Assembly: GCA_964343805.1 (NCBI GenBank)
Contig: CAYFLR010000092.1
Coordinates: forward strand, 1-16,556
DNA from: CAYFLR01 sp964343805
GTDB taxonomy: Bacteria > Bdellovibrionota_B > Oligoflexia > CAYFLR01
Length of the DNA stretch: 16,556 nucleotides
Direction: 5' to 3'
The notes under the pieces were generated by a model, which had not been told where the DNA came from, ran no database searches, and saw nothing but the letters and a program-made list of their open reading frames with translations. This document shows positions 6,650 through 13,654 of this stretch, piece after piece. How positions within the stretch are numbered: position 1 is the first letter of the stretch; each line of letters opens with the position of its first letter. Position numbers and translations under genes: made by a program.

Positions 6650-7720
6650 TTGAATAGATTAAATGAGTTAGGGTGGAATTCTTTTTTTGCAAAGCAGTTA
6701 GAAAATTTAAACAATATAAACCAAGAGGTGGCCCGAGTTATCAAGGCTCATAAAGGGGCCTTCGAGATCGAATCGGCGGAAGGAGTGTTCAAAGTAACTC
6801 TCGCCGGCAAGTATTTACAAAAAGAGCAAGAGGAGCATCTTTTTCCGGTGGTGGGGGATTGGGTGCTGGCCCAATTGGATCCAAATGAAAAACGGGGAAT
6901 TATAACCCATACTTTCGAGCGAGATAACCGTTTCTCTCGGCAAGAGGTTTGGATGCAAACCAAGGAGCAAATTATTGCCACCAACCTAGATAAGGTATTG
7001 ATCGTCACTTCTTGTGATTTTGATTTTAACCTCAATCGAATTGAACGTTATGCCGTGGCGGTGAAAGCCTGTGGTATTGAGCCGGTAGTGATTTTAACTA
7101 AAACAGATTTAGTAAAATCCCCCGGGCTTTTTTTATCTCAAGTGGAACAACTCCCTATTAAAGTCCCCATCTATGCTGTGAGTGCCGTCGCTAGTACAGG
7201 GATGAAAGAACTGAAACCCCTGTTCGAAAGTGGTAAAACCTACAGCCTGATCGGATCTTCTGGGGTGGGCAAATCCACCTTAATAAATTACTTTTTAGGC
7301 TATGAAAAACAGGAAACTAAATCCATTCGCAGTAATGGAAAAGGGCGGCATGTTACCACCTCTAGGTCTTTAATAACCTTGCCGGACGGGGGATGTATCA
7401 TTGATTCACCTGGCGTGAGAGAGTTTCAATTCTGGGAAAAAGGGGGACTGGATAGCAACTATCGAGATTTAGATGCTATCGAAAAAAGTTGTCGTTACCG
7501 CAACTGTCAGCATGATTCGGAAGATGGTTGTGCCATCAAAGAGGCTCTAGAAAGTGGTGAATTATCTGCCGAAAGGTATAGTAACTATTTAAAGATCAAA
7601 GGTGAGCAGAAATACAATCAACTAAAAATAGCTCAAAAGAAAAACATTGTGCTGCGTAGAAAACTCAGGCGTAAAAAGTTAGCTGAGGTCATGGAAGAAT
7701 ACTCTTACGATGAGAACTGA
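6650..7720 (+). CDS. rsgA: Ribosome small subunit-dependent GTPase RsgA (YjeQ/YloQ)
   Basis: RsgA is a GTPase of late 30S ribosomal subunit assembly in the cytosol. With the TTG start at 6650 the protein is 356 residues, the normal family length. Domain order is typical: an N-terminal OB fold (about 20-100), then a circularly permuted GTPase in which G4 (TKTD, 150-153) and the SAVAS G5 region precede the P-loop GSSGVGKST (from about 202) and G3 DSPGVREF. The C-terminal zinc domain has C281-x4-C286-x-H288-x5-C294, then a helical, very basic tail (KKNIVLRRKLRRKK) likely to touch rRNA. Nothing is missing. Its stop lies three bases from the stop of the convergent lipoprotein gene, leaving no space for a terminator between them, so transcription probably ends inside the opposite gene. 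Confidence 0.97.
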   Translation: MNRLNELGWNSFFAKQLENLNNINQEVARVIKAHKGAFEIESAEGVFKVTLAGKYLQKEQEEHLFPVVGDWVLAQLDPNEKRGIITHTFERDNRFSRQEVWMQTKEQIIATNLDKVLIVTSCDFDFNLNRIERYAVAVKACGIEPVVILTKTDLVKSPGLFLSQVEQLPIKVPIYAVSAVASTGMKELKPLFESGKTYSLIGSSGVGKSTLINYFLGYEKQETKSIRSNGKGRHVTTSRSLITLPDGGCIIDSPGVREFQFWEKGGLDSNYRDLDAIEKSCRYRNCQHDSEDGCAIKEALESGELSAERYSNYLKIKGEQKYNQLKIAQKKNIVLRRKLRRKKLAEVMEEYSYDEN

Positions 7721-7723
7721 GTT

Positions 7724-8911
7724 TTATTTACGATTGGCATACTCCTCTTTGTCCTCTTCATACCAAGCTTTTATGGCAGTAGGACAGGTGGAGTGGGGAA
7801 GGATCATAATACCATCTAATGCTCCTTTAAAAGTGAGATTATCTTTTTTCTTTCCTTGGTCTTCATAGCGAGCCCCGATAAAAAGATCCCCCTCACTGAT
7901 GCGAACTGAGCCAATAGAATTTACCGCTTCTGTATCTAATTCACCATTAATATAGAGATAGAGCTTAGAAGGAGTCCAAGTGGCTACCACAAAAAACCAT
8001 TCATTATTTTTTATGGGATTGGCAGTGGTGATGGTTTGGAACTGCCCATGCTCATTGTATAAAATAAAGTCGATGGTGCGAGGAGAGCTTCCCTCCCGAA
8101 TGGCATAGGATACTTCGTCCAATCGTTCATCTCCCTTTTGCAGGATTCCTGAACCTTTGGCCGCTCCCACCATTTTTAACCAGACTCCCAGTGATCCACT
8201 TTTTTGCAAGTTGTATTTATCATCAGCGGGGACCACGGTAGCTCCGGTATCTTTCCCTTTGGAATTAAAAGTAAGACCTTCAGGTGCCCTATTATCCTTC
8301 GCAAATTCAGCCGTGTTCAAAAACTCTGCTAAGGCGGTATCAAATTCAGCGGCGGTTTTGGCATGAGGCTGAATGATAGCGTAAGCGGTTTTTTCTTTAT
8401 CAATGGGAAGAGCAATTAGTCCATGAATGTACATTTTAATCAGAGCGTAAACTTGATCAAAATTCAGTTGATCCCAGTCGGTGACGCTATTAAGTGTAAA
8501 GAAGATTCGTGACATAATTTCAGGTTTCGGCATGAGATAAGCATTGTCTTCCAGAGTGTTCTCAGGGCAGAGATCTAAAAAGGCCTGAGTGGACCAGGAG
8601 TATTTAGTTCCATCACTGCAGGTCATGGGATCAAGAGATGAATCATATTTGGGGTTCACTCCAAAAGCAGTGGTCACATCATCAATGACAATGGGAAAGG
8701 TGAGGGGTTGAAATAGACTGTTACGAGCCAAATATCCGTTATTCACACGGGCTAAAAGAGCCTCACTCATAAAAGCATTATTTCTATATTGCAACTGTAG
8801 AAAGTACTCACCTGTGGGGGTAGCAACTATTTGTTCTCCGTCTAGATTAAAACGTTGAAGAGTGAGCGGGCAGTTATCTAATGCTGATGGATCCCCACTA
8901 TTAGGAAAACA
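7724..8911 (-). CDS. C-terminal part of gap-split LamG-domain lipoprotein
   Basis: The frame is open from the assembly gap to TAA at 7724-7726. The TTG at 8792-8794 is not needed as a start, because the same frame continues upstream as FLQ, GEY, TPT... to a cysteine codon touching the gap. The final 170 residues look like a LamG/concanavalin-A-like jelly roll: LGVWLKMVG, SPRTIDFILYNEHGQF, NEWFFVVATWTPSKLYLYIN, GDLFIGARYED and FKGALDGIMIL are the typical strand order. Such domains bind carbohydrate or protein at the cell surface. The region before it (from CFPNSGDP to about DNRAPEG) is unassigned. It is probably the same gene as the N-terminal piece upstream. The placeholder gap does not keep frame, but joining needs only a real gap length of 2 modulo 3. 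Confidence 0.8.
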   Translation of the reverse strand, partial: CFPNSGDPSALDNCPLTLQRFNLDGEQIVATPTGEYFLQLQYRNNAFMSEALLARVNNGYLARNSLFQPLTFPIVIDDVTTAFGVNPKYDSSLDPMTCSDGTKYSWSTQAFLDLCPENTLEDNAYLMPKPEIMSRIFFTLNSVTDWDQLNFDQVYALIKMYIHGLIALPIDKEKTAYAIIQPHAKTAAEFDTALAEFLNTAEFAKDNRAPEGLTFNSKGKDTGATVVPADDKYNLQKSGSLGVWLKMVGAAKGSGILQKGDERLDEVSYAIREGSSPRTIDFILYNEHGQFQTITTANPIKNNEWFFVVATWTPSKLYLYINGELDTEAVNSIGSVRISEGDLFIGARYEDQGKKKDNLTFKGALDGIMILPHSTCPTAIKAWYEEDKEEYANRK

Positions 8912-8921
8912 NNNNNNNNNN
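8912..8921. other. Assembly gap of 10 N
   Basis: Ten N in a row. The length is probably a placeholder, so frame across it cannot be judged. It falls inside what is probably one minus-strand gene. Confidence 0.95.
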
Positions 8922-10122
8922 AAGTTGAGTAGTCGCCTACATACTTGTTAAAGGCCGCATCTAAGAATTGTCCTCCGGCAGGATTATAATTAAGATGAAA
9001 TCGATAAGACTTTAAAATTGTTTCTAAGCTATTTTCGCTTTTATTTTTCTCGCTGATTTCGGTTATTAAATCTTTGATGAAATTGGTAGCCACCTCTTCT
9101 GCGATCGTTACTTCTGTGATGACACCATTTACATCTTCGGTGGTGAACTTCATGCCCAGAGTTTCGGTGATAAAGGTAAAAACATTTTTACCACTGTAGA
9201 GCTGAGTGCAGAGCTCTGCATTGGTTTGGGCGGTTAAGGCACTTTCTTCTTTTGCTACCATTTTAAACATGGTGGATTCTGCCGCCGGGGTAAAATTGGG
9301 ATCATTCAGATCATTCACAATCATGGTTTGATGAAAAATACTGTAGAAATCATCGAGGGAAATGGCAGTGGCTTCTTCACATTTGGCTCCGGGATCCTCT
9401 GCAGACACTTCTGTGTAGTAGGGTTCGATCGTCGTGGTACTGCAGGTGCGTCCTTCACTTTTTAACAGGGCCAAATCTCCCCAGGTGACCATTTTTTTGG
9501 CAGCTGAAATCACACTACCAGGCGCTTGATCCAGTGAGGAAACCAATTTCAAAGTGGAGTTTGGTTTTGAAGGGTGCATCTCTTTGAGCCAATTGGCATA
9601 AGATTTTTTTACTTTATCTTTGACGGCATCAGAAATTTGCTCGCTGTCTTTGCTATCTAAATCACTGACCGCTTTAAAAATGTACTCAGCACCTGGTGCA
9701 TAGGCTTGCTCTCCCACCAGGTTAAAAAATTCGGTGGTGCTTTTATTAAGTGCCACTTGTTCTGCTCCCACTTGAAAAGAGGATCTAAAGTCTTTACATG
9801 TGATGGCTACCTGTTTTTCGCGAGTGATTTTATAAGTTAAACTATCTGCCGGACCTTCTCCTAAATTTTCACCCTTTTGGTTGGATACCAAGCAGGTGGG
9901 AGTTCCCTGTACCAGAGCTTTCACACTGTGTTCGGTGGAAGGAGGTATTCTGATTTCCGGTTTTTCTTCTGCAATTTCAGTGTCTTTTCCTATTTCGGGT
10001 TCTGTGGATTCATTATCGTTTTCATCACTGCCTCCAGGCTGGCAAGCATTAATCAAGAGTGTTAAGGAAAGGATAAGAAAGCTAAGAAGGCTTACTGGAA
10101 TATGTTTCTTATTTAAGATCAT
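8922..10122 (-). CDS. N-terminal part of gap-split lipoprotein
   Basis: Starting from ATG 10122 (minus), the protein opens with a basic start, a hydrophobic core (VSLLSFLILSLTLL) and lipobox INAC, with Cys27 as the probable lipidated residue. A Ser/Glu/Asp-rich linker (about 30-60) follows, as is usual behind a lipobox. The remaining 330 or so residues are unassigned, mixed helix and strand, with a few cysteines (CSTTTIEPYY, AKCEEA, AELCTQLYSG). The frame is open into the gap after GDYST. Joined to the downstream piece it would make a surface or periplasmic lipoprotein of roughly 800 residues with a C-terminal LamG domain. Glutamine at +2 would favour outer-membrane sorting by the E. coli rule, which may not hold here. 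I do not recognise the family. Confidence 0.8.
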
Positions 10123-10128
10123 GATGCA

Positions 10129-10132
10129 CCTC
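10129..10132 (-). promoter_or_regulatory. SD sequence that sets the start at 10122
   Basis: On the minus strand GAGG lies six bases before ATG 10122. The in-frame ATG at 10134 overlaps this SD and would put extra residues (MRCI) in front of a normal lipoprotein signal. Confidence 0.7.
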
Positions 10133-10295
10133 ATTTTTTAGACGACCTATAAGGTACTTAGCGGAATAATGGAGGTTTTTATCAAATAGTGGGCAAATGC
10201 TTTGTTATTACAGGGAGATAAGACTTGATGGAAACTCGCTTAATATTTCACTGATTTTGTAGTTTTTTTGCGATATCATAACCTTCAACCTTTTT

Positions 10296-10300
10296 GGGAG
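10296..10300 (+). promoter_or_regulatory. SD sequence that sets the start at 10306
   Basis: GGGAG lies five bases before ATG 10306. The in-frame TTG at 10294 overlaps it and is not the start. Confidence 0.7.
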
Positions 10301-10305
10301 CAAAA

Positions 10306-10560
10306 ATGCTGAGTTTTGAGATATTTGCTTGGATCGGTACCGCCGCTATCCTCCTTGCCTATGGTGGGGTGAGCATGGGGTATTTTGATAGCAAGCACAT
10401 CTCCTACCATCTATTGAACCTTTTTGGTGCCTTAGGCATCTCCATTATCTCTTTTGTAAAAGGAGCCTATCAACCTGCGGTCCTGAACGCGGTTTGGTTT
10501 TTGATTGCCCTGGTTGCTTTGGGTCAGCTACTTTTTAATAAATATCGAAAAGGCGAGTAA
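10306..10560 (+). CDS. Small membrane protein, CBU_0592-like family
   Basis: The product is 84 residues with three hydrophobic segments, at about 4-22, 33-52 and 57-76, and a basic C-terminus (FNKYRKGE). The pattern IGTAAILLAYGGVSMG, then YHLLNLFGALGISIISF and PAVLNAVWFLIALVAL, matches what I recall of the small CBU_0592-type membrane proteins, whose function is unknown. It sits in the inner membrane. Three bases separate its stop from the start of the nucleoside phosphorylase gene, and the SD of that gene (AGGCGAG) is inside its last codons. The two are therefore almost certainly co-transcribed and translationally linked. The pairing does not itself reveal the role; a link to nucleoside handling is a guess. 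Confidence 0.82.
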   Translation: MLSFEIFAWIGTAAILLAYGGVSMGYFDSKHISYHLLNLFGALGISIISFVKGAYQPAVLNAVWFLIALVALGQLLFNKYRKGE

Positions 10561-10563
10561 ACT

Positions 10564-11394
10564 ATGAACTTTCTAAAGAATTTTACCCCTATGCACTTAA
10601 ATGCCACCAGTGAAGACTTTAAATGCAATCAGGCTTATGGACCCTATGTTCTGCTTCCAGGTTCTGATGGCAGGGCTCGTCAAATAGCCGATCAATTTGA
10701 GAATATGCGAGTTATCGAGAGCCAAAGGGCTCATAATGTCTATTTTGGCACCTTGAAGGATGGAGATCGATCCATCGATGTGGCTACTGTTTCCACCGGT
10801 ATGGGATGTCCCAGTATTGATATTATCCTAAATGAGTTATTTTACTTGGGAGCCAGACGATTTTTAAGAGTGGGAACATCCGGTTCTGTTCAACCCCAAA
10901 GAATTCCGGTAGGTCACATGGTAGTAGCTACTTCAGCTGTTCGAGATGAAGCCACTTCGAGAAACTATCTGCCAGTTGAAATACCTGCAGTGGCCTCATT
11001 TCCGGTTCTCATCGCCGCTCATGAAGTCGCCAAGAGACCTGAATATACAGATTTGATTCACTTTGGCACCGCTCACACTAAGGATTCTCTCTTTGCTAGA
11101 GAATTTAAGGTAGGACCGGAAAGTAACGATCATGAATCCTATATGCAAACTCTTCATCAGGCAGGGGTGTTAGCCAGTGAGATGGAAACGGCTCAACTGT
11201 TTATTTTGACAGCTCTTTTTAATCAGTGGGTCCAAGAGAAAGATCCAAAGGCGAAGGTGTTGGGCGGTTCCTTACTTGCTATTGTGGGAGATGATCAACC
11301 CTTTGCCTCTAAAGAAAAACAGGCAAAAGCGGTGGAGCAAACCATCACTTTTGCCTTTGATGTGGTGAAAGAATTGGCCAAGTTAGAAAGTTAA
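10564..11394 (+). CDS. Nucleoside phosphorylase, uridine phosphorylase-like
   Basis: This is a 276-residue cytosolic enzyme of the PNP/UDP superfamily, which splits nucleosides with phosphate into base and ribose-1-phosphate. Visible motifs, in order: LPGSDGRARQIA (phosphate loop, around 32-43), STGMGCPSIDIILNEL (around 77-92), RVGTSGSVQP (phosphate-binding Arg, around 102), VRDEATSRNYLPVEIPAVA and SEMETAQ, whose Met-Glu pair contacts the ribose. All match E. coli Udp in order and spacing. The segment that carries the uracil-recognising Gln and Arg in E. coli Udp (PGQER) here reads FAREFKVGPE, so the base specificity cannot be transferred and I give no gene symbol. It is the second gene of an operon with a small membrane protein. 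A convergent lipoprotein gene ends only 10 bases beyond its stop. Confidence 0.88.
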   Translation: MNFLKNFTPMHLNATSEDFKCNQAYGPYVLLPGSDGRARQIADQFENMRVIESQRAHNVYFGTLKDGDRSIDVATVSTGMGCPSIDIILNELFYLGARRFLRVGTSGSVQPQRIPVGHMVVATSAVRDEATSRNYLPVEIPAVASFPVLIAAHEVAKRPEYTDLIHFGTAHTKDSLFAREFKVGPESNDHESYMQTLHQAGVLASEMETAQLFILTALFNQWVQEKDPKAKVLGGSLLAIVGDDQPFASKEKQAKAVEQTITFAFDVVKELAKLES

Positions 11395-11404
11395 TCCTAG
11401 TTTT

Positions 11405-12217
11405 TTACATCTGACTTGAAGCATCCACTAAGATATAAGTTCCCACCAGCATGGTTCCCAGTTTTAATCCTAGCCAAACCGCTGGCATTATGACCACAGA
11501 GTTCACCAATTCAGCTTCAACTGCTGGATCTGCCTTTTCTTGAGAAGCAGGTTCCGAAGCATGAATAAAGTCATCGATCGATTTTTGTAACTCTTTATGC
11601 CCTGCTAAGAGCTCATCCACTCGCGCTAAGAAATTGGTGGCTTCTGCAGCTTCTCCATCTTTGATACGGTATTTATCCATCATATATTGAATAAGATAAA
11701 CTTGCTCAGTTTGCAGGTCATATTCTGGGTTTTCTGCGATGAAGGTGACAAAAGCCACTGCAAAATCATCATGATAGGATTCCAGCATATCAAAGAGGGC
11801 GCTCTCACTCGCAGGTTTGTTACCGGTCATAATAAAGGTGATCATATCGGCAATTTCCTGGGCTTCCTTTTCTAAAAATTTGTCAATAATGGCATTCAAA
11901 TCTTCTACGGTAGGCTCAGAGAGGGCTTCAATTTCAGCTTTCACAGCTTCCAGCCCATCGATCTCTTGCTTGGTGATTTTGGATGCGGTTTTTACATCAT
12001 CTAAGGTCATGGGGCTGCCTGATTCCTCGGGCAAATCCTGGATTGATTTAACAAAAGCCGCAAAGGTAGGAAAGTTTTCATCTTGATTTTTGCTAGAGGC
12101 TTCCGCAATATCCCCAGTTCCCATGGCGGATTTCACTTCGGATTCTTTGCTTCCACAGGCAGCGATAAAGAAAACCAGACCAAAAGAAAGCATGATAAGG
12201 GTAAATTTTTTAATCAT
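11405..12217 (-). CDS. Acidic helical lipoprotein of unknown function
   Basis: The product is 270 residues. The N-terminus MIKKFTLIML... ends in lipobox IAAC with Cys21 as the probable lipidated residue. The mature part is strongly acidic and helical (EAVKAEIEALSEPTVEDLNAIIDKF begins one such stretch, read as short segments), with no other cysteine. The last 35 residues are unusual: a hydrophobic stretch VVIMPAVWLGLKLGTMLVG with glycines at regular spacing, then YILVDASSQM. It could be a second membrane anchor or an oligomerisation helix. No family recognised. The start follows AGG five bases upstream on the minus strand. A UUCG-type hairpin lies in its leader. It probably sits in the outer membrane, facing the periplasm. 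Confidence 0.8.
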   Translation of the reverse strand: MIKKFTLIMLSFGLVFFIAACGSKESEVKSAMGTGDIAEASSKNQDENFPTFAAFVKSIQDLPEESGSPMTLDDVKTASKITKQEIDGLEAVKAEIEALSEPTVEDLNAIIDKFLEKEAQEIADMITFIMTGNKPASESALFDMLESYHDDFAVAFVTFIAENPEYDLQTEQVYLIQYMMDKYRIKDGEAAEATNFLARVDELLAGHKELQKSIDDFIHASEPASQEKADPAVEAELVNSVVIMPAVWLGLKLGTMLVGTYILVDASSQM

Positions 12218-12259
12218 AGCGACCTACCTTTTTTTAATCTATTTAAGCTGTAATGATAG

Positions 12260-12275
12260 TTTCTCTTCGGAGAAA
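12260..12275. promoter_or_regulatory. Hairpin in the leader of the 12217 lipoprotein gene
   Basis: TTTCTC (12260-12265), TTCG loop, GAGAAA (12270-12275), followed on the plus strand by seven G. On the plus strand it is a classic C(UUCG)G tetraloop; on the minus strand, where the gene is, the loop is CGAA. It lies 42-58 nt upstream of the ATG at 12217. No role is shown. Confidence 0.4.
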
Positions 12276-12433
12276 GGGGGGGATTAGTTGAGTTAGATCT
12301 GTAAGTTGTTAAAATAGAAAAGGTAATAGAGGGAAGGAATGTTGCATAAAATCCTTGTCTTTTTGTTATATACTCTAGGAGTACTATGGTATTAAAAAAT
12401 ACTTTTTTGTTCCCATGGTTGGAATTTATAAAA

Positions 12434-13498
12434 CTACTTTAGAGGACTATCTGATTCAGCTTTTAAGAAGGTTCCCCTACATGTTTGCTCGACTGCAAAG
12501 GGATCAAACTCTTGTCCAGATTTCTCCCAATACCAAAGTTTCTGGATATAGGTTCCTGTATCTTGCTCACAACCCACTGCCGTACTGGGCTTATCACATT
12601 TAGAGCTTGACCATTTTGATTCGAGTTCATTACAGTTAATCCCCATCACCATCGCTGAACTTACACTAGAACCTTCCTTATAATAGAACTCTCCACAAAA
12701 GCTCATTTCACTATTCCCTTTCACGCAAGAACCGTAAAGAGGGGAGGATTCACTAACTTCGTTATATGTGATTGTTGTGGTAGGACTCGTATTTTTTGCA
12801 GGGTCGGTAAATTGATAAGAAGTACTTTTCACAAGAGAACCTAATGTGGGTTCCAACCCCATAGCTTTGACAGGCAACTTTTCACAATATCCCACCAGAG
12901 TTGAGTCCGGTATTTCGCTAACAGCTTTTTCTTCTCTGTAATCATAGAATTTTATGGTGCCTTTTTTAAAGTTCAAAGTACAAAACCCATCCGCTTCCTT
13001 TGTTGGGCAGCCATTTTCATAAATGGTCCCCATTCCTGTCTCATTAACCTTTTTTTCCACTCTTTCTTTTATAACTTCCATCTCTTTACGACCTTCTTCG
13101 CCAAAGAAAGTTTGTTGAGCACATTGTGTGTAGCCTATAGCTTTGTTAACATCAATGGAGTAACTGAAGAAATATTGAGACTGTTCACTTGGTTGATTTG
13201 AGGTGGTTTTATTCGTTTCATTTGCTTGAACAGTGGATGGTATGGAAGCCGTGGTCTCTCCATCATTTTTGTTACTCTTAGGATTACTATTCTCTTTTTC
13301 GTTTGCATCATCAGCAGTGCTGGCTGGCGTATTCGCTGGACGATTATTGGGATTGGCTGAATGTGAAGTATCTCCCTGACTCATACTCTTTGGTTGCATT
13401 TTATAAATTTTTCGATTGGGTCCCCCACAATTTTGATAAGTGGTAGAAATTAATCCCAGCAGAGAAAAGATGGCAAGAAACCACAGTTTTTTTTCCAT
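12434..13498 (-). CDS. Cysteine-rich envelope protein with atypical lipobox
   Basis: This gene encodes 354 residues. MEKKLWFLAIFSLLGLIS is a good export signal, but the first cysteine (Cys24) follows TTYQN, not a canonical lipobox, so lipidation is uncertain. Residues about 30-110 form a low-complexity Ser/Asn/Thr/Pro/Lys linker (for example NANPNN-like and NEKENSNPKSNK runs), as is usual for a surface tether. The remaining 240 residues carry ten cysteines (TQCAQQ, NGCP, GFCT, GYCE, GSCV, SFCG, INCN, SKCD, VGCE, QTCR), enough for five disulfides, which fits an exported fold. No family recognised. On the minus strand an SD-like GGGAG precedes the ATG, and a TATATT -10 (13553-13558) with a poor -35 lies about 50 nt upstream. 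Confidence 0.78.
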   Translation of the reverse strand: MEKKLWFLAIFSLLGLISTTYQNCGGPNRKIYKMQPKSMSQGDTSHSANPNNRPANTPASTADDANEKENSNPKSNKNDGETTASIPSTVQANETNKTTSNQPSEQSQYFFSYSIDVNKAIGYTQCAQQTFFGEEGRKEMEVIKERVEKKVNETGMGTIYENGCPTKEADGFCTLNFKKGTIKFYDYREEKAVSEIPDSTLVGYCEKLPVKAMGLEPTLGSLVKSTSYQFTDPAKNTSPTTTITYNEVSESSPLYGSCVKGNSEMSFCGEFYYKEGSSVSSAMVMGINCNELESKWSSSKCDKPSTAVGCEQDTGTYIQKLWYWEKSGQEFDPFAVEQTCRGTFLKAESDSPLK

Positions 13499-13654
13499 AA
13501 CTTACACTCCCAAGAATAAGATTCTCTTAATTCTCGGTATCATTTAATTTAAAATATAGGAATCAGGAGAAAATTAATAAAATTAAACCCTTGGAAAATA
13601 TTACACAAGTTAATCTAGGAGGTTTAAATCCTTTGCTCCCTTGTCACAGTTCTA

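Noticed and set aside
8878..8930. Frameshift or premature stop in the lipoprotein gene
   Set aside because: The frame change arises only from the arbitrary 10-N gap length, so a pseudogene call is not supported.
9877..10141. Plus-strand open frames opposite the lipoprotein gene, and similar ones at 11817-12086 and 12090-12287
   Set aside because: They are antisense to well-supported genes, lack an SD and have no protein-like family features.
11379..11418. Bidirectional terminator CAAGTTAGA/TCTGACTTG between convergent genes
   Set aside because: The 9-bp stem is real, but the loop is 22 nt and the T-run is in the loop, not after the stem.
12389..12408. Plus-strand terminator GTATT-AAAA-AATAC-TTTTTT
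   Set aside because: No plus-strand gene ends nearby, and on the minus strand the T-run is not on the 3' side of the stem.
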